Positions 7,095 to 15,015 are shown, counted from the first letter of the stretch. The stretch: 22,658 bases of DNA from Atopobium sp. UBA6362 (GCA_002440065.1 DJRK01000006.1:546-23203); one strand, 5' to 3'. Translations and numbers: made by a program. The notes: generated by a model from the sequence alone, not told the origin.

Positions 7095-8024
7095 ATGGCA
7101 TCCAGCCTCAACCGCCTGAGCATCGACCGTAGAAACTTCCTCAAATCCGCCCTCGCCGCCGTGACCCTCGCGGGCTCCGTCGCCCTCGGCGGCTGCAGCA
7201 TCAGCGCCACCTCCGACAACGGCTCGTCCAACGCCGGCTCCAACTCGAGCTCCGCCTCGTCCTCCGGCGCCGGCTACCGCTCCCTCGACGAGATCAAGAA
7301 CTCCGGCAAGATCACGATCGGCGTCTTCTCGGACAAGAGCCCCTTCGGCTACGTCGACGAGAACGGCGAGTACCAGGGCTACGACGTCGAGCTCGCCCGC
7401 CAGATCGGCGAAGACCTGGGCGTCGACGTCGAGTTCGTCTCGACCGAGGCCGCGAACCGCGTCGAGTACCTCGAGACGAACAAGGTCGACCTCATCCTCG
7501 CCAACTTCACCGTGACCGACGAGCGCGCCGAGAAGGTCGACTTCGCCGAGCCGTACATGAACGTGGCCCTGGGCGTCGTCTCGCACAAGGACAACGTCGT
7601 GACCGACGTCTCCCAGATCGGCAGCCGCACCGTGATCGTCATCTCGGGCACGACGGCCGAGACCTACCTCACCAAGCACAACCCCGAGCTCAAGCTCGAG
7701 AAGTACGACACCTACGCCGCGGCCAAGACCGCCTTCGAGAACAACAAGGACGCCGTCTGGGCCAACGACAACACCGAGGTCATCGCCTTCGCCAAGTCCT
7801 CCGGTTCCGATGAGTACGTCGTGGGCATCGACGAGCTCGGCGACCTGGACACCATTGCGCCGGCCGTGGCCAAGGGCAACACCGAGCTGCTCGACTGGGT
7901 GAACAACGAGCTCTACTCCCTCGGCGCCCAGAACTTCTTCCACTCCGACTACGAGAAGACCCTCGCCGACACCTACGGCACCGACTACGAGAGCACGCTC
8001 GTGGTCGAGCCCACGAAGAAGTAA
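7095..8024 (+). CDS. Amino acid ABC transporter substrate-binding lipoprotein
   Basis: This 309-residue protein is the probable extracellular receptor for the divergent ABC transporter. The body matches bacterial solute-binding protein family 3 (ITIGVFSDKSPFGYVDENGEYQGYDVEL, then VDLILANFTVTDERAEKVDFAEPY). The N-terminus holds DRRNFLK (residues 11-17), which fits the twin-arginine motif, followed by a hydrophobic stretch and LGGC with lipidatable C34, so it looks like a Tat-exported lipoprotein. A Ser/Asn/Gly-rich linker separates the anchor from the fold. The ATG at 7095 is chosen over an upstream in-frame ATG at 7011 because AAGGAGAG directly precedes it and the Tat signal then sits at the N-terminus. 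The amino acid bound is unknown. Confidence 0.94.
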   Translation: MASSLNRLSIDRRNFLKSALAAVTLAGSVALGGCSISATSDNGSSNAGSNSSSASSSGAGYRSLDEIKNSGKITIGVFSDKSPFGYVDENGEYQGYDVELARQIGEDLGVDVEFVSTEAANRVEYLETNKVDLILANFTVTDERAEKVDFAEPYMNVALGVVSHKDNVVTDVSQIGSRTVIVISGTTAETYLTKHNPELKLEKYDTYAAAKTAFENNKDAVWANDNTEVIAFAKSSGSDEYVVGIDELGDLDTIAPAVAKGNTELLDWVNNELYSLGAQNFFHSDYEKTLADTYGTDYESTLVVEPTKK

Positions 8025-8054
8025 TCGCAGCAGAGCGGCAAGGCCTTCGCAATG

Positions 8055-8113
8055 AAACATAAGGACAGGGCCGGTACGAGAGGCAATCTCGTGCCGGCCC
8101 CGTCCTCATGTTT
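8055..8113. terminator. Long stem-loop terminator after the solute-binding protein gene
   Basis: A 59-nt near-palindrome folds into one stem of about 27 pairs with a few single mismatches and a GGCAA-type loop: AAACAT/ATGTTT at the base, AGGAC/GTCCT, GGGCCGG/CCGGCCC and ACGAGA/TCTCGT at the top. It begins 30 bp after the stop codon. The run of T at its end (GTTTAG) is short, so termination may rest on stem strength. Confidence 0.75.
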
Positions 8114-8152
8114 AGAATGGGTGTCGCAAAAGCTCGAGCTGGGAGGCTGCCC

Positions 8153-8962
8153 ATGATCAGGATCGCTTGCGATGTCCACACCCATACGCTGTTCTCGCGA
8201 CACGCGTACTCGACGCTCGAGGAGGATGTGCGCGCCGCGGCCGACCAGGGGTTCGAGCTGCTCGGCGTCACCGACCACTTCTCCGAGATGCTCTTTGACC
8301 GGCAGACGCTGAGGAACTTCCAGTACTTCATCAACATGGGCTGCTGGCCCCGCGAGTGGCACGGCGTGAGGCTGCTGCACGGCTGCGAGGCGGATATCGT
8401 GGACGGGGAGGGTCGCCTCTTTGGCTGGGACATCCCGGTCGAGGCGAACATCACGGGCGAGCCGTACAAAGAGGCCTCCACGCTCAAGGACCGCTGCTTC
8501 CAGAGCTGCGACTACGTGATCGCGAGCGTGCACCGCAAGGACTTCACGCTCTCGGCGACGCGTGTCCAGAACACGCAGATGTACATCAACGCGCTGCAAG
8601 ACCCCAAGGTCCTCATCCTAGGACACCTGGGCCGCTCCGGCGTCGAGTTCGAGCTCGACCCGGTTATCGAGGCGGCCCGCGACCTGGGCAAGCTCGTGGA
8701 GCTCAACGAATCGAGCCTCGCGGAGCCGGCGAAGGCGAGCAAGTCCCTCATCCCGTGCGAGAAGATCGCGCGCCGCTGCGCCGAGCTCGGCTGCATGGTG
8801 TCGTTTGGCAGTGACGCGCATGTGAGCTCCACGATCGCGCGCTGCGCGACCGTCAAGGAGCTGCTCGAGCGCATCGACTTCCCCGAGGAGCTCGTGGCGT
8901 GCTCCTTTGCCGAGAAGTTTTTGGATGTGGCGCGTGCTGCCCTACCCGCTTTCACGCTTTAA
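8153..8962 (+). CDS. PHP-domain phosphoesterase (histidinol-phosphatase/YcdX-like)
   Basis: This 269-residue protein is a probable trinuclear-metal phosphatase of the PHP superfamily. All expected metal ligands are visible: HTH (9-11), D41-H42 in GVTDHF, E79 in HGCEADI, H127 in ASVHRKDF, H158 in LGHLGR and D221-H223 in GSDAHV. The length suits stand-alone PHP enzymes (YcdX or HisK type). The substrate cannot be deduced, and no histidine-biosynthesis gene is nearby. GGGAGG at 8141-8146 sets the start at 8153; the earlier ATG at 8108 lies inside the terminator stem and is rejected. Confidence 0.9.
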   Translation: MIRIACDVHTHTLFSRHAYSTLEEDVRAAADQGFELLGVTDHFSEMLFDRQTLRNFQYFINMGCWPREWHGVRLLHGCEADIVDGEGRLFGWDIPVEANITGEPYKEASTLKDRCFQSCDYVIASVHRKDFTLSATRVQNTQMYINALQDPKVLILGHLGRSGVEFELDPVIEAARDLGKLVELNESSLAEPAKASKSLIPCEKIARRCAELGCMVSFGSDAHVSSTIARCATVKELLERIDFPEELVACSFAEKFLDVARAALPAFTL

Positions 8963-9017
8963 CGCCCGCCGTCGGCTCGCTTTTACCTGTTTCGGGCTCA
9001 GCGGGGCTGGCCGTTGA

Positions 9018-9238
9018 GCACGCTCGGCCCGTTCGTCACACGTTTCCAGAAAAGCAAACACACTCGGGCAGTTCGTCACACGTCAAACTTCCCCTAAAGG
9101 ATGAAGAGGCCGTTCTTTTCAGAAACCTTATCTGGGCTTTTATGGGTTCCGGTTGTTCGGAGCAACAAATAGGCGTGTGACGAACGGCCCGAGTGTGCTG
9201 GAAAAGAGAAAAACGTGTGACGAACGGCTCGAGTGTGC
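9018..9238. repeat. 221-bp element of two inverted pairs of a 26-bp repeat
   Basis: Four copies of a 26-bp sequence (core CTCGGGC-CGTTCGTCACACG) occur at 9018-9043 and 9058-9083 in forward orientation and at 9173-9198 and 9213-9238 in reverse. Both pairs have a 40-bp period with 14-bp spacers, and each pair has a similar A/T-rich spacer containing TTCCA. The middle (9084-9172) is unique apart from a GTTG-CAAC hairpin around 9152-9165, and contains no convincing gene. The element fills most of the 309-bp gap between the convergent PHP and exonuclease III genes. Its symmetry suggests a small non-autonomous mobile element or a structured RNA rather than a CRISPR. Confidence 0.85.
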
Positions 9239-9271
9239 AAAACGCAGGACGAACCCTTGCGCGGTGCTGCC

Positions 9272-10054
9272 TTACAGCTCGATCGTGAGCGCGACGGGGC
9301 AGTGGTCGCTGCCGTAGACGTCCGAGAGGATGCTCGCGTCGCGCACTTGGTCGGCGATGCCGTCGCTCACCAGGAAATAATCGATGCGCCAACCCGCGTT
9401 CTTCTCGCGCGCGCGGAAGCGGTAGCTCCACCAGCTGTAGGCACCGGTCTCGTCGGGGTGGAGCAGGCGGAACGTGTCGGTGAAGCCGGCGTCCAAAAGC
9501 TTGCCGAAGCTCTCGCGCTCCTCGTCCGAGAAACCTGCGTTGCCGCGGTTGGGGCCAGGGTTCTTCAGGTCGATCTCGTTGTGCGCCACGTTGAAGTCGC
9601 CGCAGGTCACCACGGGTTTCGACTCGGCGAGCTCGCAGAGAAACTCGCGATAGCGCGCGTCCCAGGCGAGTCGCTCGTCTATGCGGGCGAGCTCGTTTTT
9701 CGCGTTGGGCGTGTAGACGTCGACGAACCAAAACCGGTCGAACTCGAGCGCGCACACGCGGCCCTCGTCATCGGCGGCGGGGGAGCCGATCTTGTGAACG
9801 ACCTGAAGCGGCGCCTCGCGGGAGAACACCGCCGTGCCGGAATACCCTTTGCGCGCGGCATAGCTCCACGTCTGCGTGTATCCGGGGAGCTCAAGCTCGA
9901 GCTGACCCTCCTGGAGCTTCGTCTCCTGCAGGGCGAAGACGTCGGCGTCGAGCGAACGGAAGATCTCCTCGAAGCTCGGGTCCTTCTTCACGACGGCACG
10001 CAGGCCGTTGACGTTCCAGGACACGAAACGCAGCTCTTGGCGGGTCTGGGGCAT
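9272..10054 (-). CDS. xthA: Exodeoxyribonuclease III (AP endonuclease)
   Basis: This 260-residue enzyme cuts DNA at abasic sites and degrades 3' ends during base excision repair. It shows the exonuclease-endonuclease-phosphatase fold with WNVNGLRA (13-20), metal-binding E44 in LQETKLQ, D153 and N155 in GDFNVAHNEIDL, NPGPNRGNAGFSDEER (165-180), and the terminal S249-D250-H251. The sequence ends a few residues after SDH, as usual for the family. The frame extends upstream to 10111, but GGAGA lies 5 bp before the ATG at 10054 and the conserved fold begins at once there, so that start is used. It lies downstream of the lipase gene but behind that gene's terminator, so it needs its own promoter. 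Confidence 0.95.
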   Translation of the reverse strand: MPQTRQELRFVSWNVNGLRAVVKKDPSFEEIFRSLDADVFALQETKLQEGQLELELPGYTQTWSYAARKGYSGTAVFSREAPLQVVHKIGSPAADDEGRVCALEFDRFWFVDVYTPNAKNELARIDERLAWDARYREFLCELAESKPVVTCGDFNVAHNEIDLKNPGPNRGNAGFSDEERESFGKLLDAGFTDTFRLLHPDETGAYSWWSYRFRAREKNAGWRIDYFLVSDGIADQVRDASILSDVYGSDHCPVALTIEL

Positions 10055-10111
10055 GGGTTCTCCGTTCGGCATCGGTCGGCAAGAAGCACACCGGCCTAGT
10101 GTAGCGCGCAC

Positions 10112-10146
10112 AAAAAAGAGGCGCGCCGCGGGAACGGTCGCGCCTC
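10112..10146 (-). terminator. Rho-independent terminator of the patatin-like gene
   Basis: On the minus strand GAGGCGCG (10146-10139) pairs with CGCGCCTC (10125-10118) around a 13-nt loop and is followed by six T (10117-10112). It begins 5 bp after the stop codon of the lipase gene. This is the clearest classical terminator in the window. Confidence 0.9.
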
Positions 10147-10150
10147 AGGG

Positions 10151-11098
10151 CTACTCGATGGTGATGTACCCGTCCCAACCGGGCTCGGCCTCCGGGCCGG
10201 CGTCGCGCTCGCCGAAGACGAACTTGCGGATGCGCGGGATCTCGCGGATGGCCTGCCTGCGCCCGAGCTCGTAGGACGCCTCGAGCTTCACCTGGCTCAC
10301 GGTCCCGCTCGAGACGATCATGTCGTCGGGGTAGATGATGAGGCAGCGGCCCTCCGCCGCGAGCGCCTCCACGCGGTCGAGCTCGGCGTTGTACCGCTCC
10401 CACCTGGTCAAAAGCGCGTTTCTCATGTACGGGTGATCGGCCGCGAGCTTCTTGTAGACGGCCGCCTCGGCGCGCGTGGGCTCCTGCTTGCGGTACCCCT
10501 TCGGGCGCGTGGCGAGAAAAACGAACTTGTCGTACCCGTCCGCCTCGGCCATGCACACGGGGATGCCCGCGCCCTCGCCGAGGCCCCCGTCGTACAGGAC
10601 CCTGCCGTCGACGGGCCTCGGGATCATGGCGCCGGGCAGCGTCGAGCTCGCGCGCACGACGTCCATGAGACGCTCGACGTCGGGCATGTCCTCGCGCCCA
10701 AAGCGCACGGTGCGCCCCGTGTCGCGGTCGAAGGCCTGGACGCGCAGCTTCGCCGGGTTGGCGCAGAACGTCTCCCAATCGAAGGGGAGCCGCCCCGTCT
10801 CGACGGCCCCTTCGTAGAGGTCGTCCGCGTTGAAGTACCCGTTGCCGCGCACGAGCGATCCAAAGCCCACGCTGCCGCGTACCCAGTTGACGTCGGCGAA
10901 CGCGAGCCGCGTGCGCTCCTGGTCGCGCGTGAGGTAGTCGACGGTGTTGCTCGCGCCGGCGCTCAGCCCGCACACGTAGTCGAAGTAGATGTGGTTCTGC
11001 AGCAGCGCGTTCGCGATCGCCGCCGTGTACCCGGCACGGTACCCGCCGCCCTCGAAGACGAGCGCGCAGTCGTGCACATTGTTCCGGAGCGTCTCCAT
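10151..11098 (-). CDS. Patatin-like phospholipase/acyl hydrolase
   Basis: This 315-residue protein is a probable serine lipid acyl hydrolase. The oxyanion loop FEGGGYRAGY (15-24), the nucleophile elbow GLSAG with S46, and the DGG motif with D170 give the complete Ser-Asp dyad of patatins. No signal peptide is visible, so it probably acts in the cytoplasm or on the inner membrane face. The start at METLRNN (11098) is preferred over an upstream in-frame ATG at 11143, since the GGG motif normally lies within the first 20 residues and AAAGG precedes it. It resembles bacterial YjjU-type patatins, but no assigned substrate can be read from the sequence. Confidence 0.92.
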   Translation of the reverse strand: METLRNNVHDCALVFEGGGYRAGYTAAIANALLQNHIYFDYVCGLSAGASNTVDYLTRDQERTRLAFADVNWVRGSVGFGSLVRGNGYFNADDLYEGAVETGRLPFDWETFCANPAKLRVQAFDRDTGRTVRFGREDMPDVERLMDVVRASSTLPGAMIPRPVDGRVLYDGGLGEGAGIPVCMAEADGYDKFVFLATRPKGYRKQEPTRAEAAVYKKLAADHPYMRNALLTRWERYNAELDRVEALAAEGRCLIIYPDDMIVSSGTVSQVKLEASYELGRRQAIREIPRIRKFVFGERDAGPEAEPGWDGYITIE

Positions 11099-11161
11099 GT
11101 GGTTCGCCTTTCGAACTCGAGTCAATAATCCGCTTTTACCCAAACGCCGCGCTGAGCGGCC

Positions 11162-11167
11162 TATACT
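11162..11167 (+). promoter_or_regulatory. -10 element for the Sir2 gene
   Basis: TATACT lies 27 bp before the ATG of the Sir2 gene, with no good -35 at the usual distance. Just upstream GCCGC-GCTGA-GCGGC (11146-11160) can form a small hairpin between the divergent starts at 11098 and 11195. Confidence 0.35.
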
Positions 11168-11194
11168 TCAGAAAAACTCAACGAGGAGGCAAGC

Positions 11195-11932
11195 ATGTCG
11201 CGCACCATCACCGATCCCCAGGAAGCCGCCGCGGCCCTCAAGAAGCTCGTCGACGAGGCGGGAAGCGTCGTCTTCTTCGGCGGGGCGGGCGTCTCGACGG
11301 CGAGCGGGATCCCGGATTTCCGCAGCGAGGACGGCCTGTACCACCAGCACTTCGACTACCCGCCCGAGACCATGCTCAGCCACGGCTTCTACGAGGCCCA
11401 CACCCGCGAGTTCTTCGACTTCTACCGCGAGCGCATGATCGCCCTCGGCGCCAAGCCCAACCAGGCCCACAAGAAGCTCGCCGAGCTCGAGGCCGAAGGC
11501 AAGCTCACGGCCGTCGTCACGCAGAACATCGACGGCCTCCACCAGGCCGCCGGCAGCAAGAAGGTCTACGAGCTGCACGGCTCCGTCCACCGCAACGTCT
11601 GCCGCAAGTGCGGCGCGACCTACTCGGCCGAGTGGGTCCTGGGCACCGAGGGCGTGCCCACCTGCCCTAACTGCGGCGGGCAGATCAAGCCCGACGTGGT
11701 CCTGTACGGCGAGAGCCTCGACGGCGACACGCTCGAGGGTGCGGCCCGCGCAATCGCCTCCTGCGACCTGCTGATCATCGGCGGGACGTCGCTCGTGGTC
11801 TACCCCGCGGCCGGGCTCGTCCAGTATTTCCGCGGATCCAAGCTCGCGGTGGTGAACCTCCAGCCCACCCCGCAGGACTCCGCCGCCGACCTCGTGTGCG
11901 CCTGCGACATCGCGAAGGCGTTCGACTTCTAG
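11195..11932 (+). CDS. cobB: NAD-dependent protein deacylase, Sir2 family
   Basis: This 245-residue sirtuin removes acyl groups from protein lysines using NAD+. It carries GGAGVSTASGIPDFR (29-43) for NAD binding, TQNID (109-113), catalytic H128 in ELHGS, a four-Cys zinc site (C136, C139, C157, C160), KPDVVLYGE (165-173) and GTSLVVYPAAGL. The length is typical of bacterial CobB. I do not see the Tyr/Arg pair of class III desuccinylases in the DFRSEDGLY region, so deacetylation is the more likely activity (inference). GAGGAGG at 11183-11189 is 5 bp from the ATG. It is divergent from the lipase gene. Confidence 0.96.
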   Translation: MSRTITDPQEAAAALKKLVDEAGSVVFFGGAGVSTASGIPDFRSEDGLYHQHFDYPPETMLSHGFYEAHTREFFDFYRERMIALGAKPNQAHKKLAELEAEGKLTAVVTQNIDGLHQAAGSKKVYELHGSVHRNVCRKCGATYSAEWVLGTEGVPTCPNCGGQIKPDVVLYGESLDGDTLEGAARAIASCDLLIIGGTSLVVYPAAGLVQYFRGSKLAVVNLQPTPQDSAADLVCACDIAKAFDF

Positions 11933-11994
11933 GCCCCCCGCCCGTCCGCTTGCGTGCTTCTTGGCAAGAAAACCGCCGCCCCTCGGCCCGCGGG

Positions 11995-12000
11995 TACAAT
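11995..12000 (+). promoter_or_regulatory. -10 element for the folP-folK gene
   Basis: TACAAT lies 38 bp before the ATG at 12038 and is preceded by GGG, with no recognisable -35 at 17 bp. It suggests a separate promoter for the folate gene in the 105-bp gap after the Sir2 gene. Confidence 0.4.
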
Positions 12001-12037
12001 GGGGTGTGCTCGAACCTGTTCGCGAGAAGGGACGCCC

Positions 12038-13492
12038 ATGCTCAGAGAGAACCATGCCGTTTGGCGCTGCGGGAAACACGAGATCAGCCTCGCGCGCCCC
12101 CGCATCATGGGCATCCTCAACGTGACGCCGGACTCCTTCTCGGACGGGGGAGAGAACCTCGACGCCGACGCCGCCGTCGCGCACGGCCTCGCGATGCTCG
12201 ACGAGGGCGCCGACATCATCGACGTGGGCGGCGAGTCCACGCGCCCCGGGCACCGCCCCGTGAGCCCCGAGGAGGAGGTGCGCCGCATCCTTCCCGTGGT
12301 GAAGGGCCTTGTCGCCGAGGGCGCCGTGGTGAGCATCGACACCCGCCACGCCGAGGTCGCGCGGATGTGCCTGCGCCTGGGCGCGTCGATCATCAACGAC
12401 GTGACCGGCTTCACCGACCCCGCGATGGTCGAGGCCGCCGCCCAGTCCGATTGCGGCTGCATTGTCATGCACTGGGACCACGGCGGCCTGGGGACGCCCG
12501 GCACCCGCAAGCAGGTCGTCCTCGACGACTCGCGCCCCGCGCGTCCGGGTGCCGCGGCGAACCGCGCCATCGTCTCCCAGCACCGCTTCACCCTGCCCGA
12601 GCAGGCGCCCATCATGCGCCAGATCATGGGTTTTCTCGGCGACCAGGCGCGCACGCTCATGCGCGCCGGCGTGGAGCACGACCGCATCTGCATCGACCCG
12701 GGCCCCGGCTTCGACAAGCTCGCCGATGAGGACGTGGTCATCCAGCGCTCGACCCGCTCCATGGTCTCCATGGGCTACCCGCTGTGCTGCGCCGTGAGCC
12801 GCAAGCGCTTCGTGGGCGCTGTCTCGGGCGTGGCCGACGCCGCCGCGCGCGACGCCGCGACGCAGGGCATTTGCATCTCCGCGGTGGCAAACGGCGCCCG
12901 TATCCTGCGCGTCCACGACGTCGCGGGTTGCGCGCAGGCCGTCAACTCCTACTGGGCCGTCGCGCAGAAGGACCCGCGCCAGGGCTTCGTGAGCCTGGGG
13001 TCGAACGTGGGCGAGCCCGTGGCCAACCTCACGCGCGCCGTCCAGATGATCGACCAGATCCCCCTCACCTGCGTGGCGAACGTGAGCCGCGCCTACGAGA
13101 CCGAGCCCGCCTACGGCATCGCCATGCCCGTCATCAACTGCGTGGCCGAGATCCGCACCGAGCTCCACCCGCTCGTCCTCATGGGCCAGCTCGCCCAGAT
13201 CGAGGAGCGCATGGGCCGCAAGCGCGACCCGGAGCAGGACCCGCGCAAGCCCGGCCACCTGCCGCGCACCATCGACTGCGACCTCATGTGGGTCGAGGGC
13301 GAGTCCCATGCCGGTGCCAGGCTCACGCTCCCGCACCCGCGCTTGGGCGAGCGCGATTACGTCGTCCTGCCCATGGAGGACCTCATGCACAACCCCGAGC
13401 GCTTCCTCGAGCACGCGGGCGTGAAGGTACTCCCGCGCGACCAGCGCGTGGGAGCCGTGACGGCCGACCTCGGACCCATCGACTGGGCCTGA
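12038..13492 (+). CDS. folP-folK: Dihydropteroate synthase / HPPK fusion protein
   Basis: This 484-residue bifunctional folate enzyme starts after AGAAGGGA. Residues about 22-308 are dihydropteroate synthase, with IMGILNVTPDSFSDGG (23-38), IIDVGGESTRPG (60-71), VSIDTRHAEVA (98-108), IINDVTG (118-124), ICIDPGPGFDK (217-227) and RVHD (291-294). A stretch of about 45 residues after VMHWDHGG (146-190) looks longer than in compact FolP. From about 314 the chain is 6-hydroxymethyl-7,8-dihydropterin pyrophosphokinase: FVSLGSNVGEPVANL, VSRAYETEP and RTIDCDLMW (410-418). The kinase makes the pterin pyrophosphate that the synthase joins to p-aminobenzoate, so the fusion links consecutive steps. No folB or folE is in the window. 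The upstream in-frame ATG at 11954 lacks a binding site. Confidence 0.94.
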   Translation: MLRENHAVWRCGKHEISLARPRIMGILNVTPDSFSDGGENLDADAAVAHGLAMLDEGADIIDVGGESTRPGHRPVSPEEEVRRILPVVKGLVAEGAVVSIDTRHAEVARMCLRLGASIINDVTGFTDPAMVEAAAQSDCGCIVMHWDHGGLGTPGTRKQVVLDDSRPARPGAAANRAIVSQHRFTLPEQAPIMRQIMGFLGDQARTLMRAGVEHDRICIDPGPGFDKLADEDVVIQRSTRSMVSMGYPLCCAVSRKRFVGAVSGVADAAARDAATQGICISAVANGARILRVHDVAGCAQAVNSYWAVAQKDPRQGFVSLGSNVGEPVANLTRAVQMIDQIPLTCVANVSRAYETEPAYGIAMPVINCVAEIRTELHPLVLMGQLAQIEERMGRKRDPEQDPRKPGHLPRTIDCDLMWVEGESHAGARLTLPHPRLGERDYVVLPMEDLMHNPERFLEHAGVKVLPRDQRVGAVTADLGPIDWA

Positions 13493-13530
13493 TCAAATTT
13501 GGGGACAGGTTCGTTTTTTACTCAAAATGA
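13490..13530 (+). repeat. Half copy of the TTTGGGGACAGG palindromic element
   Basis: Starting with the stop codon of the folate gene, TGATCAAATTTGGGGACAG and the next five bases (13490-13513) match exactly, in inverted orientation, the sequence starting with the stop codon of the ABC ATPase gene (4651-4628). The match continues loosely into TTACTCAAA(A)TGA, the inner part of the 4551 element. Only one arm is present, so no long hairpin can form here. Confidence 0.8.
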
Positions 13531-13574
13531 ACGATTTGAACAATTCAGGAACAGCATAAGAGGAGAAGACACGC

Positions 13575-14192
13575 GTGAACGATATCGTTGACCTTGCCCG
13601 CAACGGCGCCCCGGCTGGCAAGAAGAACGTGCAGCTCGACGGCGATGCGCTGCTCGTGGAAGTGGTGTGCCGCCCCGCCGTGGCGATGCCGTTCCTCACC
13701 GGCGTGCCCTACGCGGCCGCGTTGGGCGTGGCCGACGCGCTCGAGGCGCGCGGGGCCGAGGGCATCGGGATCGCGTGGCCGCACGACGTCTGCGGCGCGG
13801 ACGGCCTTGCCGCGACGGTGCGGACGACGGCGGGCTTCGGCGAGGGCATGTTCGTCGTGTGCCACGTGGCGATCCCGCACGTGGACGCCACGGAGGCGGA
13901 CGGGCTTGCCGAGAAGGTCGCCGAGGGCGTGCTTGCCCGCGTCGACGCATGGGCCGCGCGGATCGCCCGGGCCGAGAAGGCCGCGACCCCGCTTGGCCCC
14001 GTGCTGAACGAGCTCTTCGACCGCACGCCGCTCATGGGGAAGGCGGTCGAGGTCGTCTACCCCAACGGCAACGTCGCCCTGGCCGGGACCCTCGCGGGCA
14101 TGGACGTGTGGGGCCGCGCCACGGTCAAGGACGGCGCCGGCCGCGAGCACGAGTTCGCCCCCGAGCAGGCGCGTATCCGGGCCGCACGCTAG
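13575..14192 (+). CDS. Degenerate biotin-protein ligase-like protein
   Basis: This 205-residue protein starts at GTG 13575 behind AGAGGAGAAG. It resembles the catalytic and C-terminal parts of BirA: DALLVEVVCRP (24-34), an alanine-rich helix, GIGIAWPHDV (63-72) at the place of the KWPNDV motif, and a C-terminal GTLAGMDVWGRATVKDGAG segment like the small BirA C-terminal domain. The N-terminal GRGRRGR biotin-binding loop is absent, the catalytic Lys of KWPND is Ala and the Asn is His. It is therefore unlikely to be an active ligase. It may have another ligand or be a regulatory relic, and the frame is intact. It follows the folate gene by 82 bp and is convergent with coaX. Assignment rests on motif resemblance only. 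Confidence 0.6.
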   Translation: MNDIVDLARNGAPAGKKNVQLDGDALLVEVVCRPAVAMPFLTGVPYAAALGVADALEARGAEGIGIAWPHDVCGADGLAATVRTTAGFGEGMFVVCHVAIPHVDATEADGLAEKVAEGVLARVDAWAARIARAEKAATPLGPVLNELFDRTPLMGKAVEVVYPNGNVALAGTLAGMDVWGRATVKDGAGREHEFAPEQARIRAAR

Positions 14193-14238
14193 GCCTCGAC
14201 GGACCGACCTCGCCGCGACGACCGGGCGGACAGGCCGC

Positions 14239-15015
14239 TTACCTCGCGTTCTTCCGCAGCCAGATGTCGCGGATGCCGCGCAGCGTGAGGTCGGGGTCGA
14301 TCGCGTCGAAGAGGTCGGTCGCCGCGCTCACGGTGCGCGCGAGCCCGCCCGTGCCCACGACCTTGGCGCCCCCGATGCCGAGCTCGGCCTTCATGCGCGC
14401 CACGAGGCCCTCGGCCTGCGCGGCCGCGCCTATGACGAGGCCGGACTGCATGGCCGTCTCGGTCGTGTCGCCGAGCGCGTGGGCCGGCGCCTCCACGGGG
14501 ATCGTCGCGAGCTTGGCCGCCCGGGCAAAGAGCGCGTTCGCGCTGAGGATGAGCCCGGGCCCGATGGCGCCGCCGCGGTAGGCGCCCGCGGCGTCGACCA
14601 CGTCGATGTTCGTCGCGGTGCCGAAGTCGACCACGATCACGGGCGCGCCGTAGGTCTTCTCGGCGGCCACCGCGTTCGCGATGCGGTCGGCGCCCACGGC
14701 GCGCGGGTTGGGCATGTTCACGGCGATGCCGCAGTCCTCGCCGGCCGCGATCAGCAACGGCTCCTTTCCCAGGAGCACCTCGAGGCAGCGGGTCCAGGCG
14801 CGCGTGATCGCCGGGACGACGCTCGCCACCGCGGCGTCCTCGACGCTCGCGAGGTCGAGGCCGTCCTTCTTGAAGTACACGAAGAGGCGGGCGTGCAGGA
14901 CGTCGGAGGTGTCGTTGGCGTCGCTCTCCATGCGCCAGCCGTGCACGAGGCCGCCTTCCGCGTCAAAGAGGCCCAGCGTGGTGTGCGTGTTTCCCACGTC
15001 GACGGCTAGGAACAT
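14239..15015 (-). CDS. coaX: Type III pantothenate kinase
   Basis: This 258-residue enzyme phosphorylates pantothenate in the first step of coenzyme A synthesis. It has the ASKHA fold motifs DVGNTHTTLG (6-15), GADRIANAVAA (108-118), DFGTATNIDVVD (130-141), GGAIGPGL (148-155) and GTGGLA (221-226). A GGAGGT site 5 bp before the ATG at 15015 fixes the start. The same frame stays open for another 800 bp upstream, but that extension is the antisense of rpmE and is rejected. The gene is convergent with the biotin-ligase-like gene, and only 46 bp with no clear terminator separate them. Confidence 0.96.
   Translation of the reverse strand: MFLAVDVGNTHTTLGLFDAEGGLVHGWRMESDANDTSDVLHARLFVYFKKDGLDLASVEDAAVASVVPAITRAWTRCLEVLLGKEPLLIAAGEDCGIAVNMPNPRAVGADRIANAVAAEKTYGAPVIVVDFGTATNIDVVDAAGAYRGGAIGPGLILSANALFARAAKLATIPVEAPAHALGDTTETAMQSGLVIGAAAQAEGLVARMKAELGIGGAKVVGTGGLARTVSAATDLFDAIDPDLTLRGIRDIWLRKNAR

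Noticed and set aside
9018..9238. CRISPR array
   Set aside because: There are only four repeats, the spacers are 14 bp and similar to each other, the two pairs face in opposite directions, and no cas gene is present.
11168..13414. 748-codon open frame on the minus strand opposite the Sir2 and folate genes
   Set aside because: It is antisense to two clearly conserved genes, has no recognisable domain, and is a product of high GC in third codon positions.
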